From JAEINY01 sp942490535 (GTDB taxonomy: Bacteria; Bacteroidota; Bacteroidia; Bacteroidales; Marinilabiliaceae): a stretch of DNA of 64,000 bases. Below the pieces are notes generated by a model that worked only from the letters and a program-made list of their open reading frames with translations, did no database searches and was not told the origin of the DNA. Positions 1 to 8,928 of the stretch are shown here, piece by piece (the first letter of the stretch is position 1; each line of letters starts with the position of its first letter). Both the position numbers and the translations under genes were made by a program. The stretch is taken from NCBI GenBank assembly GCA_942490535.1, contig CALNXQ010000005.1:2108001-2172000 (forward strand). Reading direction: 5' to 3'.

Positions 1-306
1 AAAATGGATTTAAGTGGAACGCCCGTATATGTGGAGGTTGAGGTGGATAACCAAAAATTATTGCCGAAACAAATAGTCATTGATTCAAAAAATAAAGAGG
101 AAGTTCGGAACGGGCTTTTTTATTGCCGACCAGCTAAAGCAAAGGTGAAAATCATTGACCGCAATATCTTGTTGAGTCAAAAAGAAGTGTATTTGGCGCA
201 ATACGGACAGGTGTTATCCATGCCTTCCGAGGTGTTGGAGCGGGATGATGTACGCATTGAATTGAATCCGGTAACTGGTGCTTTGAAAAGCATTTCGAAG
301 GAATAA
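1..306 (+). CDS. C-terminal part of a DUF4831-like protein (5' end outside window)
   Basis: The reading frame is open from the first base, so this is the end of a longer gene; the ATG at position 4 is probably internal. About 100 residues remain. They end with a short beta-rich segment containing AQYGQVLSMP and a final ELNPVTGALKSI, which resembles the C-terminus of DUF4831 proteins, a family of unknown function common in Bacteroidota. The family assignment is from memory of the end motif and is only moderately secure. The gene is followed after 45 bp by pepD on the same strand, so the two may share a transcript. Confidence 0.6.
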   Translation, partial: KMDLSGTPVYVEVEVDNQKLLPKQIVIDSKNKEEVRNGLFYCRPAKAKVKIIDRNILLSQKEVYLAQYGQVLSMPSEVLERDDVRIELNPVTGALKSISKE

Positions 307-351
307 TTAAAATAAATATAAACGAAAAATCCCCCTTAAAATAGTCAAGTT

Positions 352-1815
352 ATGAGCAACGAAATTGCAAAGTTAAACCCACAGGGCTTGTGGGAAAACT
401 TTTATAAATTAACACAAATTCCTCGTCCTTCTAAAAAGGAAGGCAAAGCCATTGACTTCATCGAGCAATTCGGTAAGAATCTGGGTTTAGAAACCATTCG
501 CGACGAAGTGGGTAACGTTATCATTCGTAAACCTGCTACACCTGGTATGGAAGACCGAAAAGGGGTCATCCTGCAAGGACACATCGATATGGTGCCTCAA
601 AAGAACAGCGATAAAGACCACAATTTTGAAACTGATCCCATCGAAACCTTGATCGAAGATGGTTGGGTAACTGCCAATGGAACCACTTTAGGTGCGGATA
701 ATGGTATTGGTGTAGCTGCTGCTATGGCTGTTTTACAAGCCAATGATTTGGTACACGGTCCGGTGGAAGCTTTGATTACCATGGATGAAGAAGCTGGCAT
801 GACAGGTGCCAATGCGTTGAAGCCAGGTCTATTGCAAGGTGATATTTTGTTGAACATGGATTCAGAGGATGAGGGTGAATTGTATGTTGGTTGCGCTGGT
901 GGTACCGATGCCAATATTGCCTTCAAATATACCGACGCTGAAGTACCTGCTGGTTCAGTAGCGTTTAAGTTGAGCGTGACTGGTTTGAAAGGTGGCCATT
1001 CAGGATTAGATATTAATATCGGACGAGCTAACGCCAATAAACTATTGTTCCGTTTCATGAAGTTCGCAGTAGCCAGCTTAGATGCCCGTTTAGCCTCTGT
1101 TGATGGTGGTAGCCTACGCAATGCCATTCCGCGTGAAGCATTTGCTGTGGTGACTTTGCCTGCTGATAACACCGATGAATTGATCGAAGCAATCGAAGAA
1201 TTTGAAGATATCTACAAAGCTGAATATGCAGGTGTGGAGCCAAGCATCAAGTTTGTAGCAGAAACAACAGATGTGCCAGCTTCCTTGATTGATGAAGTCA
1301 CTCAAGATGACTTGATTAATGCCGTGCAAGGATGCCCCAATGGCATGATGCGCATGAGTAGCGATATGGAAGGTTTAGTGGAGACTTCTACTAACCTGGC
1401 TATTATTAAGTCTAATAACGGCATCATTAGCGTTAATTGCTTAATCCGTAGTTCGGTTGATTCTGCCAAAGAAGATTTAGAATCATCCATCGAAAGTGTA
1501 TTTCGTTTAGCCGGTGCCGAAGTCAACTTTGGTGGTCAGTATCCGGGATGGAAACCAAACATGGATTCGCCTATCCTGAAAACCATGCAGGATGTGTACA
1601 ATAACAAATGGGGAAAAATTCCTGAGATTAAAGGTATTCATGCCGGTTTGGAATGTGGTATTTTAGGTAGTGCCTATCCGCATTGGGATATGATTTCCTT
1701 TGGACCAACCATTCGTTTTCCACACTCACCCGATGAAAAAGTAAACATCGAAACATGTGAGAAATTCTGGGATTACCTGGTTGAAACATTGAAAAACATT
1801 CCTGTGAAAGCCTAA
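352..1815 (+). CDS. pepD: Cytosol non-specific dipeptidase / aminoacyl-histidine dipeptidase (M20C)
   Basis: A 487-residue zinc dipeptidase of the PepD (M20C) type that splits dipeptides such as Xaa-His in the cytoplasm. The M20 metal-site motifs are all visible: GHIDMVPQ (H77, D79), GADNG (D116, the bridging ligand), the acid pair in TMDEEAG (E146/E147), NMDSEDEG (D170) and a late His in RFPHSPDE. Length fits the family (about 485). No signal peptide is seen. The start is an ATG 45 bp after the preceding gene. It is followed after 23 bp by an MFS transporter, and then an AbgT-type transporter, so the group looks like a peptide or dipeptide-like substrate uptake and use cluster (inference). 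Confidence 0.95.
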   Translation: MSNEIAKLNPQGLWENFYKLTQIPRPSKKEGKAIDFIEQFGKNLGLETIRDEVGNVIIRKPATPGMEDRKGVILQGHIDMVPQKNSDKDHNFETDPIETLIEDGWVTANGTTLGADNGIGVAAAMAVLQANDLVHGPVEALITMDEEAGMTGANALKPGLLQGDILLNMDSEDEGELYVGCAGGTDANIAFKYTDAEVPAGSVAFKLSVTGLKGGHSGLDINIGRANANKLLFRFMKFAVASLDARLASVDGGSLRNAIPREAFAVVTLPADNTDELIEAIEEFEDIYKAEYAGVEPSIKFVAETTDVPASLIDEVTQDDLINAVQGCPNGMMRMSSDMEGLVETSTNLAIIKSNNGIISVNCLIRSSVDSAKEDLESSIESVFRLAGAEVNFGGQYPGWKPNMDSPILKTMQDVYNNKWGKIPEIKGIHAGLECGILGSAYPHWDMISFGPTIRFPHSPDEKVNIETCEKFWDYLVETLKNIPVKA

Positions 1816-1838
1816 TTTGAATACGATAATATAAAATA

Positions 1839-3461
1839 ATGGAAGCAATTAAAAAAACATTAAAGGACAATGCTGCCATGCGTTGGTTGGTATTAGTCCT
1901 GGTAAGTACATTACTGTTCTCAACCTACTGGTTTCAGGATTTCTTCGGATCGTTAAAAGGTCTGATGGATTCCGAGCTAGGGATCAATAGTGAAGAGTTT
2001 GGACGAATGCTGGGTTTTACCACCATTGCCAATATTTTTGGTATGATCATCATTGGGGGTATCATCCTGGATAAATGGGGTATTCGCATTGCTGGTTTGG
2101 CATTTGGGGGCTTAGCTACGTTAGGTGCGGCTATTTCAGCCATGGCAGCTGCCGGTTTCTTTGGGGATGATAAATCTGTCATGTTAACCTGGATGATCAT
2201 TGGTCGAGTGATGTTTGGATCTGGCCTCGAAGTGGTCTGCGTGGTGGCTACCCGTACCATTGTGAAGTGGTTCAAAGGGTATGAGTTGGCCTTGGCGATG
2301 GCCATTAACATGGGATTTGGACGTTTAGGCTCCGCCCTTGGTTTAGCCATTTCATTGGACATTGGTGGCGGTGTTGTATCGCCAGCTGTAACGTTTGCTG
2401 CAGCGTTGATTGGTATCTCTCTGTTGATGTTTGTCATTTACCTGTTTTTCGATATTAAACTGGACAAACAGATTGGTGCTACTGTTGAAGAAGGTGCTGA
2501 AGACGAAGAGTTCAAATTCAGTGATTTGATTAAATTGATCACCAATAAATCATTCGTATTTATTGCTTTATTGTGTGTGTCTTTTTATGCGGCTGTATTC
2601 CCGTTTATCCAGTATGCTCCGGATTTGCTGGTGAATAAATTTGGATTCTCATATGCATTACCAGAAGCAGGAAATTTTGTGTTGTTCGGAAGTAATTCCA
2701 TTGGAACGGCTTCTATCTATATTCTGTTGTTTATTTTTGGTTTAGCCTTTTCCATGGTACCATCAAAAATGAAGTCCTTTCCATCGAAAGTAATCAGCAT
2801 TGTGGTTATTGGAGCCTTATTTGGTGCCTTTGTTTACAGTTTGAAAGACGTGTTTAGTGTCTGGTTGGTGAACGGACCTAAAACGGCCTCATTAATCCCG
2901 ATGGGAACGATTCTTTTCACACCCATCTTCGGTAGTTATGTAGACAAAAACGGTAGAGCAGCCTCTTTAATGATTCTAGGATCATTATTGTTGATCTTTG
3001 CCCACCTTTCATTGTCGGTATTTCAGAGCGAATTATTGGGTTATTTCGGACTGCTTAGTTTAGGGGTTGCCTTTTCATTGGTGCCAGCAGCCATGTGGCC
3101 TTCTGTGGCCAAAATTGTGGCTGAAAATCGGTTGGGAACGGCTTACGCTTCTATGTTTACCATTCAGAATTGGGGCTTAGGGCTTTTCTTCTGGGGCATT
3201 GGGGCCTTATTGAATGCCGTGAATCCATCGGTAATCAAGGTAACAGAAGATTTCCGTGCAGGATTTGAAGCTGCTGGTTTGGATAAAGTTCAAATTGCAG
3301 AAAAAATTTCTGCGTTGAAATTAACAGGTGAAATACCTCCGTTCGATTATACCATTCCAATTTTAGTATTGGTGTTGTGTGGTGTTGTTTCAATCTTCCT
3401 GTCGTTCATGTTGAAAAAATCAGATAGAGAACAAGGATTCGGATTGGAAAATCCATCTTAA
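1839..3461 (+). CDS. MFS transporter
   Basis: A 540-residue polytopic membrane protein with the layout of a major facilitator: N-terminal half of about six hydrophobic helices, a charged central linker (EEGAEDEEFKFSDL, about residues 210-223) and a second helical half. An MFS-type loop is visible as DKWGIR between helices 2 and 3. It is longer than the usual 400-450 residues because of an insertion before the last helix (about residues 455-505). The substrate cannot be read from sequence. It lies 23 bp downstream of pepD on the same strand and is followed by a clear terminator, so the two are probably co-transcribed and it may move a peptide, amino acid or organic acid. Confidence 0.85.
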   Translation: MEAIKKTLKDNAAMRWLVLVLVSTLLFSTYWFQDFFGSLKGLMDSELGINSEEFGRMLGFTTIANIFGMIIIGGIILDKWGIRIAGLAFGGLATLGAAISAMAAAGFFGDDKSVMLTWMIIGRVMFGSGLEVVCVVATRTIVKWFKGYELALAMAINMGFGRLGSALGLAISLDIGGGVVSPAVTFAAALIGISLLMFVIYLFFDIKLDKQIGATVEEGAEDEEFKFSDLIKLITNKSFVFIALLCVSFYAAVFPFIQYAPDLLVNKFGFSYALPEAGNFVLFGSNSIGTASIYILLFIFGLAFSMVPSKMKSFPSKVISIVVIGALFGAFVYSLKDVFSVWLVNGPKTASLIPMGTILFTPIFGSYVDKNGRAASLMILGSLLLIFAHLSLSVFQSELLGYFGLLSLGVAFSLVPAAMWPSVAKIVAENRLGTAYASMFTIQNWGLGLFFWGIGALLNAVNPSVIKVTEDFRAGFEAAGLDKVQIAEKISALKLTGEIPPFDYTIPILVLVLCGVVSIFLSFMLKKSDREQGFGLENPS

Positions 3462-3490
3462 GGTTATTACTGATCTAGATAACGATTTGA

Positions 3491-3521
3491 AAGAGCTGCC
3501 TTATAGGCGGCTCTTTTTTTT
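3491..3521 (+). terminator. Rho-independent terminator after the pepD-MFS unit
   Basis: GAGCTGCC pairs with GGCGGCTC across a TTATA-type loop (one G-U pair) and is followed by a run of eight T. It begins 30 bp after the MFS stop codon. Confidence 0.85.
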
Positions 3522-3567
3522 ATGTTGTACAACAGATCAACAGCGTGAAAGATTGTGATTTGTATTC

Positions 3568-3596
3568 TTTTGCTGACCTGTTTTTTTATATTTTCG
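3568..3596 (+). promoter_or_regulatory. Possible Bacteroidota promoter of the AbgT gene
   Basis: TTTTG at 3568-3572 lies 16 bp upstream of TATTTTCG at 3589-3596, which matches TAnnTTTG except at one position. The spacing is a little short. The gene start at 3625 is about 29 bp downstream, and a terminator just upstream means the gene needs its own promoter. Confidence 0.35.
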
Positions 3597-3624
3597 TTCC
3601 CTTTAATATTAAAGGTCTTTAATA

Positions 3625-5163
3625 ATGGGAGTAGTGGGAAAAAAGGAAAAGAAATCGTTTGTCACCATTTTTCTGAATAGTGTGGAGCGTGTGGGTAATG
3701 TATTGCCGCATCCGGCCTTGTTATTTGGAATATTTGCAGTTACCATATTGCTGTTCTCGGGCTTGTTTGCCTGGATCGGCACAACTGCTTCTCATCCCAC
3801 TACAGGGGTGGAGATTCAAGTCATCAACCTATTATCAGTAGATGGCTTGCGGCGCATTTTAACCGAGATGGTTACGAATTTCACCGGATTTGCCCCTATG
3901 GGTATTGTGGTGGTGGCCATGTTGGGGATTGGATTGGCTGAGAAATCAGACTTGATTGGTGCCCTCATTCGTAAGTTGGTTTTGGCGGCGCCCAAAAGTT
4001 TGTTAACCTTCGTGATCATCTTTGCCGGTATCATGTCCAATGTAGCTTCCAGTGTGGGGTATGTGTTGTTGGTGCCGTTGGGTGGGATTATCTTTTTAGT
4101 CGCCAAACGACATCCGCTGGTGGGTATGTCTGCTGCTTTTGCAGGTGTGTCTGGTGGTTTTAGTGCCAATTTGATCATTGGTACCATCGATCCCCTGTTA
4201 GCAGGATTAACCGAAGAAGCTTCTCACATTGTGGACAAAGCTTACACCGTGAATCCCGTGAGTAACTATTATTTCATGGTGATCTCTACTTTTATGGTCG
4301 CTTTGGTTGGTACTTGGGTGACCGAGAAAATTATAGCACCTCGGTTTGGCGAGTATAAAGGGGAAGTCTCGGAAGAGGAGACAAGACTGGATCCGCTTAC
4401 AAAAACGGAGAAAAAAGGGGTGCGTTGGGTGAGTATCGTATCTCTCATATTTCTGGGTTTGATAGCCTGGGGACTGATTCCTGCCGATGGTTTTTTGCGC
4501 GGAGCGGATGGTGAACTGTTAACATCGCCCTTGTTAAAAGGGGTAGTTGCGGTATTGTTTTTATGGGCTGGTGCCTGTGGTATTGTGTATGGAATGATTA
4601 CCGGTAAATACAAAGATAGTAAAGACATTATGGGAGCTATGGGGGAAGCGGCCAAGTCATTAGGACCCTACCTGGTATTAGTGTTCTTTGCAGCTCAATT
4701 TGTGGCCTATTTCAATTGGAGTAATCTTGGTCTGGTAATGGCGGTGAATGGAGCCAATGCCATTCGGGCGTTAGATTTAAGTGTGATCCCTTTGATGCTG
4801 ATGTTTGCCCTGTTCTGTGGTATGATTAACCTGGTGATGGGAAGTGCCTCCGCTAAATGGGCACTGTTAGCGCCTATTTTTGTGCCGATGTTTATGATGC
4901 TGGGCTATTCGCCTGAATTAACGCAAGTAGTATACCGCATTGGCGATAGTGCCACCAACATTGTTTCACCCATGATGAGTTTCTTTGCCCTCATCATTGT
5001 TTATTTTCAAAAGTATGATGAGAAGGCAGGTATTGGAACCATCATCTCAACCATGTTGCCATATTCTATTGTATTCATGATAGCCTGGATGATTCTTTTA
5101 GCCGTATGGTTATTAACCGGTTTACCATTGGGACCAACAGGGGTGTTGCATTATGCCATGTAA
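3625..5163 (+). CDS. AbgT family transporter (p-aminobenzoyl-glutamate transporter-like)
   Basis: A 512-residue inner-membrane protein of the AbgT/MtrF family. The family pattern is clear: start with two hydrophobic helices around residues 25-50, a re-entrant-type segment with GIMSNVASSVGYVLLVPLGG (about residues 132-151), and a C-terminal repeat with GSASAKWALLAPIFVPM and GDSATNIVSPMM, where conserved polar residues line the substrate path. Characterised members import p-aminobenzoyl-glutamate or export sulfonamides with proton coupling; which applies here is unknown. The gene is monocistronic by appearance, with terminators on both sides. Together with pepD upstream, a role with dipeptide-like glutamate conjugates is plausible but not shown. 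Confidence 0.9.
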   Translation: MGVVGKKEKKSFVTIFLNSVERVGNVLPHPALLFGIFAVTILLFSGLFAWIGTTASHPTTGVEIQVINLLSVDGLRRILTEMVTNFTGFAPMGIVVVAMLGIGLAEKSDLIGALIRKLVLAAPKSLLTFVIIFAGIMSNVASSVGYVLLVPLGGIIFLVAKRHPLVGMSAAFAGVSGGFSANLIIGTIDPLLAGLTEEASHIVDKAYTVNPVSNYYFMVISTFMVALVGTWVTEKIIAPRFGEYKGEVSEEETRLDPLTKTEKKGVRWVSIVSLIFLGLIAWGLIPADGFLRGADGELLTSPLLKGVVAVLFLWAGACGIVYGMITGKYKDSKDIMGAMGEAAKSLGPYLVLVFFAAQFVAYFNWSNLGLVMAVNGANAIRALDLSVIPLMLMFALFCGMINLVMGSASAKWALLAPIFVPMFMMLGYSPELTQVVYRIGDSATNIVSPMMSFFALIIVYFQKYDEKAGIGTIISTMLPYSIVFMIAWMILLAVWLLTGLPLGPTGVLHYAM

Positions 5164-5187
5164 TGATAATAGATTAACCTAGATAGA

Positions 5188-5216
5188 AGAGTTGTCCATT
5201 GGGCAGCTCTTTTTTT
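5188..5216 (+). terminator. Rho-independent terminator after the AbgT gene
   Basis: AGAGTTGTCC pairs with GGGCAGCTCT across a 3-base loop (two G-U pairs) and runs into seven T. It lies 24 bp after the stop codon. Confidence 0.85.
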
Positions 5217-5229
5217 ATGCTGTAATCTT

Positions 5230-5515
5230 GTAGCGGACGCTTGCATGCCGTAAGCGGAGAGTTAATAATTGTAGCGGGCAGTTCAATCAGATTAGCGGAT
5301 AATTTATAAGTGTAGCGGCGGTTTTATACGTCTAAGCGGACGATTTTTTTTGAACAGGATAGGGTTATACCGGTCTGGCGGGCTGTTTACAAAGCTTGGC
5401 GGAAGTATTACATGCTGGGAAATCCTCCGCTTACTGCTGACAATCCTCCGCTTACTGCTGACAATTCTCCGCTACAAATATTGAATGCCCGCTTGTAGAA
5501 GATAATAGCCCGGAT
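5230..5515. repeat. Phased degenerate repeat array A (about 21-bp period, AGCGG motif, two inverted halves)
   Basis: The pentamer AGCGG starts at 5232, 5253, 5273, 5294, 5314 and 5335, so steps are 21, 20, 21, 20 and 21 bp. Weaker copies follow at 5356 (AGGAT), 5377 and 5398 (GGCGG), still in phase. From 5427 the same motif continues on the other strand: CCGCT at 5427, 5448, 5469 and 5489, with a trace near 5510. Between motifs the sequence is AT-rich and variable, often with TTnATAA. Two units at 5424-5465 are almost identical. There is no convincing ORF. The array fills the gap between two converging genes; 5516-5688 holds only weak scattered traces (for example CCGCT at 5593). Confidence 0.85.
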
Positions 5516-5688
5516 GAAATCATAATTGGCATTACGCCGGTGATTATCGCTTTCGCCTTCCCAATAATTGCTCATTTACCTGATAATATCTTCCGCTTTT
5601 TCGGATGACGTGTGACGGATCAAGTGAGGGTCTCTTTCTATCTTTAAAATTTGATGTGACCGTATCCATTAGCAATGAACTATTGCGG

Positions 5689-5717
5689 AAAAAAAAGGCC
5701 CCACCATCGTGGAGCCT
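5689..5717 (-). terminator. Rho-independent terminator of the lipoprotein pair
   Basis: Read on the minus strand, AGGCTCCAC pairs with GTGGGGCCT across a 4-base loop and is followed by eight U. It lies about 23 bp beyond the stop codon of the minus-strand lipoprotein gene ending at 5740. Confidence 0.85.
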
Positions 5718-5739
5718 GATAAGGATATGTTTTCGTTGG

Positions 5740-6741
5740 TTATTGGTTAATAACCTTCACTTCCACTTTGTTTGGTTTTTGTTTTTCAATTATTTTTCGA
5801 ACATAGAGGTTCTTGGTGACCTGGCGGCCCAGGTTCATTAAGTCAATTTCGGCGGTTAGTTGCTCTTCGGTTTTAGTGGTTGATTTTTTGAAAGCAGGAG
5901 AGGCGACATGTCCTGTTTCAGAGCTTTTTGCCAATTCATTCATCAGGTAACCACCCGAGTAATGAAAGCGAACCGGCACATTGGACACACCATGCGCGGA
6001 AGCGTCATAAACAGAAAATTGCAGATAGCCTTCTTTTACCGGAGATCCAGACAAGGAGACAATTTGATCATTGTCAGCTTTGATATCAAACGATTGAATG
6101 AGTTTACTGATGCGATCTTTGCTTTCAGCAATTAAGTCGGTCTTCTCGCCGTCAATCGTAGCTGCTGCTTCTTCATTCATGTACCCACTTAATACATCCA
6201 TGCAGGCGGCATACAGTTCAATGGCCACCATATGTTCATGAAGGGCTTCCTTTGCCTGGGCTTGTTGGAATTTCAAGGTAGCATTGGAGATGGCATCGGC
6301 CTTGCGTTGGGCTTTACGAGCATAAAACTCCTGTTTGGAAAGACGGTAGTAAGCATAGTAGTTTTTGTCATCCTGCCATTTGTCCAGGTATTCATAGCCT
6401 TCCAAAAATTCCGATGATGTCGCTTTGATCCGACTTTGAATATATTCCCGCACACCATTGGTGTCCTCTACTTTGTAAAAATCAGATTCTGATGATATCT
6501 GCGTACTGATTTGTTTAGACAGATCGGCTAAGGCGCGCTCTTTTGCTTTTTCTTCGAAGAACATGGCACCGCCCACTTTAGGGGTGATGCCAATTCCGTA
6601 CCAATAATTGGGGTGTATCGGACGCTCCTTTAACCAGACGGGTTTGCTCATCTCCAATAATTCGGCTTGTTTCTTTTTCGACGAACAGCTGCTCAGTACC
6701 AGGCCTGTAGATAGGATCAAAAGTAAAATGTATTTCAACAT
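5740..6741 (-). CDS. LPP20-like lipoprotein
   Basis: A 333-residue predicted lipoprotein. The signal peptide ends in the lipobox LSSC (Cys 19) followed by SSKKK. The N-terminal half resembles the LPP20/LPP20-like fold: PVWLKERP...YWYGIG followed by a helix of alternating ALADLSKQISTQISSES type, which is also seen in CsgG-neighbourhood proteins. A long Ala/Gln/Lys-rich helical stretch follows (about residues 130-190), and the C-terminal part is beta-rich. No enzyme motif is visible. It starts 8 bp after the larger lipoprotein gene upstream, so the pair is probably co-translated and acts together at the outer membrane. Function is unknown. Confidence 0.75.
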   Translation of the reverse strand: MLKYILLLILSTGLVLSSCSSKKKQAELLEMSKPVWLKERPIHPNYWYGIGITPKVGGAMFFEEKAKERALADLSKQISTQISSESDFYKVEDTNGVREYIQSRIKATSSEFLEGYEYLDKWQDDKNYYAYYRLSKQEFYARKAQRKADAISNATLKFQQAQAKEALHEHMVAIELYAACMDVLSGYMNEEAAATIDGEKTDLIAESKDRISKLIQSFDIKADNDQIVSLSGSPVKEGYLQFSVYDASAHGVSNVPVRFHYSGGYLMNELAKSSETGHVASPAFKKSTTKTEEQLTAEIDLMNLGRQVTKNLYVRKIIEKQKPNKVEVKVINQ

Positions 6742-6749
6742 AGTGGTGA

Positions 6750-8141
6750 TTAGTTTTCCGGGTTATAGGCTTCAATTTGACTGGCGATTTGTGCAGCACA
6801 TTTATCCATCATCTCTTTTTCGATGGTATCAGTACTTTTTATCTTTTTCGAATTTTTGAAGAGTTGATGTAATTTACCCCGTGAATTATCATCATCATAC
6901 ACGTTATCACTTTCTGAATCTTTATCCATGTATTTCCAGTAGCCTGGAACAAGCTGTTTGTAGTCGCCGTCGAAAGTGGCGTAATAGATTTCCGGTTTCT
7001 CTTCGTGGGAGAACACATCCGAGATTATAATTTCACTGGTCTCCACATTTAGCAGGGTGTATTGAATGGTGAACTGGACGGTGTTGGTTTGCTGGAACTC
7101 AAAATAGCGCACTTTGTCATAAATAGCTTTCTCTACCGGTAAATTGGTTTCCTTATCCACTACTTTTACCATGGTTTTTCGGTAGGCTTTCTTCTCCGAT
7201 TTAACAAGCGATCCGGTGCGTTTGGCGTAGCGCACAATTTTGCCGGTTAAGATGGTTTTAGCCTGAATGTTTGCGCCCATTCTTTTTAGCCATTGAATGG
7301 CAGCGGCCGGATCGTTATTGATGTTTATATTTGACGACGAACTCACTACCTGATCGCTGATCACCTTGTAAAAAGGTGTTTTTAGTGCGTTAATCTGACT
7401 AACAATCTTTGTGTTGAGCTGCAAAGCCACAGGCTTTTGCGTGGCATTGGAATAACCGATAGGAGCCACTGCTATGGTAATCATGGCTTTCTCCAAAGCG
7501 TCGGCCTTCAGTTCCAGTGAATTTTTGTACCCGCCGGTGCCCTTTAATATCGATTCAAAATCATAGTAGGCTTTTCGGAACAGATTATTGGACAAATACT
7601 CATTTGCTTGCCGGTAGATGGGTTCGTATTTGGCCGTGGTCCAATGGGTTTTGCTATCCTTGTACGCCGCATTGATGGTTAATATTTCCGAAAACTGCTG
7701 TTCAGCACTGGTAAATTCTTCCAGGTTGAGGGCTTTCATGGCTTCCTGGTACACTTTGTTCAGATATAAATCCTCCACTTCCCGGTAATAGGCCCTTTGT
7801 TCCTCGGATAGCTGAAGTTGTACCCCAACCGCTTGCACCTGCTTGTAATACCCTTCGGCATTGCGAAAAGCGTATACAGCATCTTTGGCCGTTCCACTTG
7901 TATATTGACTTTTGAACTCTTTGATTTTGTCATCCAGTACCATCTGACCAGTACGTTGTAAACCTAATTTAGCGTCGATGTTCTTATCGTTGGCTTGCAG
8001 TGACCGGTAATACATGTCAGCTGCATCGCTGTATAATCCGGCATTATCAAATTCGGCAGCTTTCTTCACATAGCGTTTGCTGGCGCATCCATGAAGTAAT
8101 AGAATCGATAAGATGGTAATCAATAAGTAACTATGTTTCAT
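6750..8141 (-). CDS. TPR-type lipoprotein with CsgG-like domain
   Basis: A 463-residue predicted lipoprotein (signal peptide with LLHGC lipobox at Cys 18, then ASKRY). Residues about 25-215 are helical with TPR-like spacing (AAEFDNAGLYSDAADMYYRS; FTSAEQQFSEILTINAAYKD). From about residue 215 the protein looks like the CsgG/ABD fold: TIAVAPIGYSN, then VISDQVVSS and ILTGKIVRY, the usual order of a GTPase-like secreted lipoprotein domain. CsgG relatives build or regulate outer-membrane pores. It is the first gene of a two-gene unit with the LPP20-like lipoprotein. Domain assignments rest on pattern only, and the precise role is unknown. Confidence 0.7.
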   Translation of the reverse strand: MKHSYLLITILSILLLHGCASKRYVKKAAEFDNAGLYSDAADMYYRSLQANDKNIDAKLGLQRTGQMVLDDKIKEFKSQYTSGTAKDAVYAFRNAEGYYKQVQAVGVQLQLSEEQRAYYREVEDLYLNKVYQEAMKALNLEEFTSAEQQFSEILTINAAYKDSKTHWTTAKYEPIYRQANEYLSNNLFRKAYYDFESILKGTGGYKNSLELKADALEKAMITIAVAPIGYSNATQKPVALQLNTKIVSQINALKTPFYKVISDQVVSSSSNININNDPAAAIQWLKRMGANIQAKTILTGKIVRYAKRTGSLVKSEKKAYRKTMVKVVDKETNLPVEKAIYDKVRYFEFQQTNTVQFTIQYTLLNVETSEIIISDVFSHEEKPEIYYATFDGDYKQLVPGYWKYMDKDSESDNVYDDDNSRGKLHQLFKNSKKIKSTDTIEKEMMDKCAAQIASQIEAYNPEN

Positions 8142-8220
8142 TGGTACGGACTTTATTTTTGAATCAAGCGTTATTTAACGTGAAGAAACGAAAAGTGTTC
8201 CGTTTTTTAATGGATTCCGC

Positions 8221-8228
8221 TAGATTTG
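8221..8228 (+). promoter_or_regulatory. Promoter -7 element of the potassium channel gene
   Basis: TAGATTTG fits the Bacteroidota TAnnTTTG element exactly and lies 32 bp before the start codon, in a 118-bp divergent intergenic region. No clear -33 TTG is seen at the expected distance. Confidence 0.45.
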
Positions 8229-8259
8229 TAAGGTATCTAAATAAAAAAGTGACCAAAGT

Positions 8260-8922
8260 ATGATTTCACCCAAGGGATTCACCAAAAATTTTAGTCAGAT
8301 GGCCAGTAATTGGGGATTGTTTCTATTGCTATCCATTACCATCTTTGTATTGCCAATGTTATCTACGGTAATTTCTTATCGCTTATTCGATATATTTTTG
8401 TCGTTTATCGTGCTTTTGTCGGTGTATGCCACTCGTGAAGGCGGAAAGAAGCGAGCCATGCTTCAGCTGGTAATTGCTATTTTGGCCATTTGGGTGACTC
8501 GGGTGATTGATTTGACTGGTTTAAACTTTTTGGCCAAGGGATTTTTAATACTGTTTTTCATGGTCCGTGTTTTTAAATTTATCCTCGTGGTGTCGCGAAA
8601 ATCAGAAGTTAATTCGCTCGTTATTGTGGAAGCTGTGAATGGCTATCTGCTGATGGGCGTTGGATTTGGTGTATTGTTTAGTCTGGTCATCATTGCTTTT
8701 CCCGGGTCCTTTAATTTTACGGTGTCAATAGAGGGGGAGGATTTCTTTGATCCCATCTATTACGCTTTTGTATCCATGACCACGCTGGGGTATGGCGATT
8801 TGTTACCTGTGAGGCCTTTCGCCAAGTCCATGGCGTTATTAGTAACCTTATGCGGGCAGTTTTACCTGGTTACAGTAATGGCTTTTCTGATCGGAAAGCT
8901 GCTAACGCAGAAGCACGCCTAG
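8260..8922 (+). CDS. Potassium channel, single-pore type without a cytoplasmic regulatory domain
   Basis: A 220-residue membrane protein. Several hydrophobic helices precede one pore loop with the K+ selectivity signature TTLGYGDLLP (about residues 172-181), followed by one last transmembrane helix. The arrangement resembles a voltage-gated-channel fold, but the helix before the pore lacks the regular Arg/Lys spacing of an S4 voltage sensor, and there is no C-terminal RCK/TrkA domain (the protein ends about 10 residues after the last helix). It should conduct K+ passively. It is transcribed alone, divergently from the lipoprotein pair, and ends 6 bp before the convergent PLP enzyme gene. Confidence 0.85.
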   Translation: MISPKGFTKNFSQMASNWGLFLLLSITIFVLPMLSTVISYRLFDIFLSFIVLLSVYATREGGKKRAMLQLVIAILAIWVTRVIDLTGLNFLAKGFLILFFMVRVFKFILVVSRKSEVNSLVIVEAVNGYLLMGVGFGVLFSLVIIAFPGSFNFTVSIEGEDFFDPIYYAFVSMTTLGYGDLLPVRPFAKSMALLVTLCGQFYLVTVMAFLIGKLLTQKHA

Positions 8923-8928
8923 ACGCTA

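Noticed and set aside
597..1172. 191-aa minus-strand ORF inside pepD
   Set aside because: Pure antisense shadow of a well-defined enzyme gene.
1934..2437. 167-aa minus-strand ORF inside the MFS gene
   Set aside because: Antisense shadow with Met/Pro/Asn-rich composition caused by hydrophobic codons on the other strand.
5230..5515. CRISPR array
   Set aside because: Only a 5-6-base motif is conserved, period is 21 bp in total, orientation flips midway, there are no constant repeats or spacers, and no cas genes are near.
5605..5841. 78-aa ORF on plus strand after array A
   Set aside because: It overlaps the terminator and the end of the lipoprotein gene in antisense; no sign of coding.
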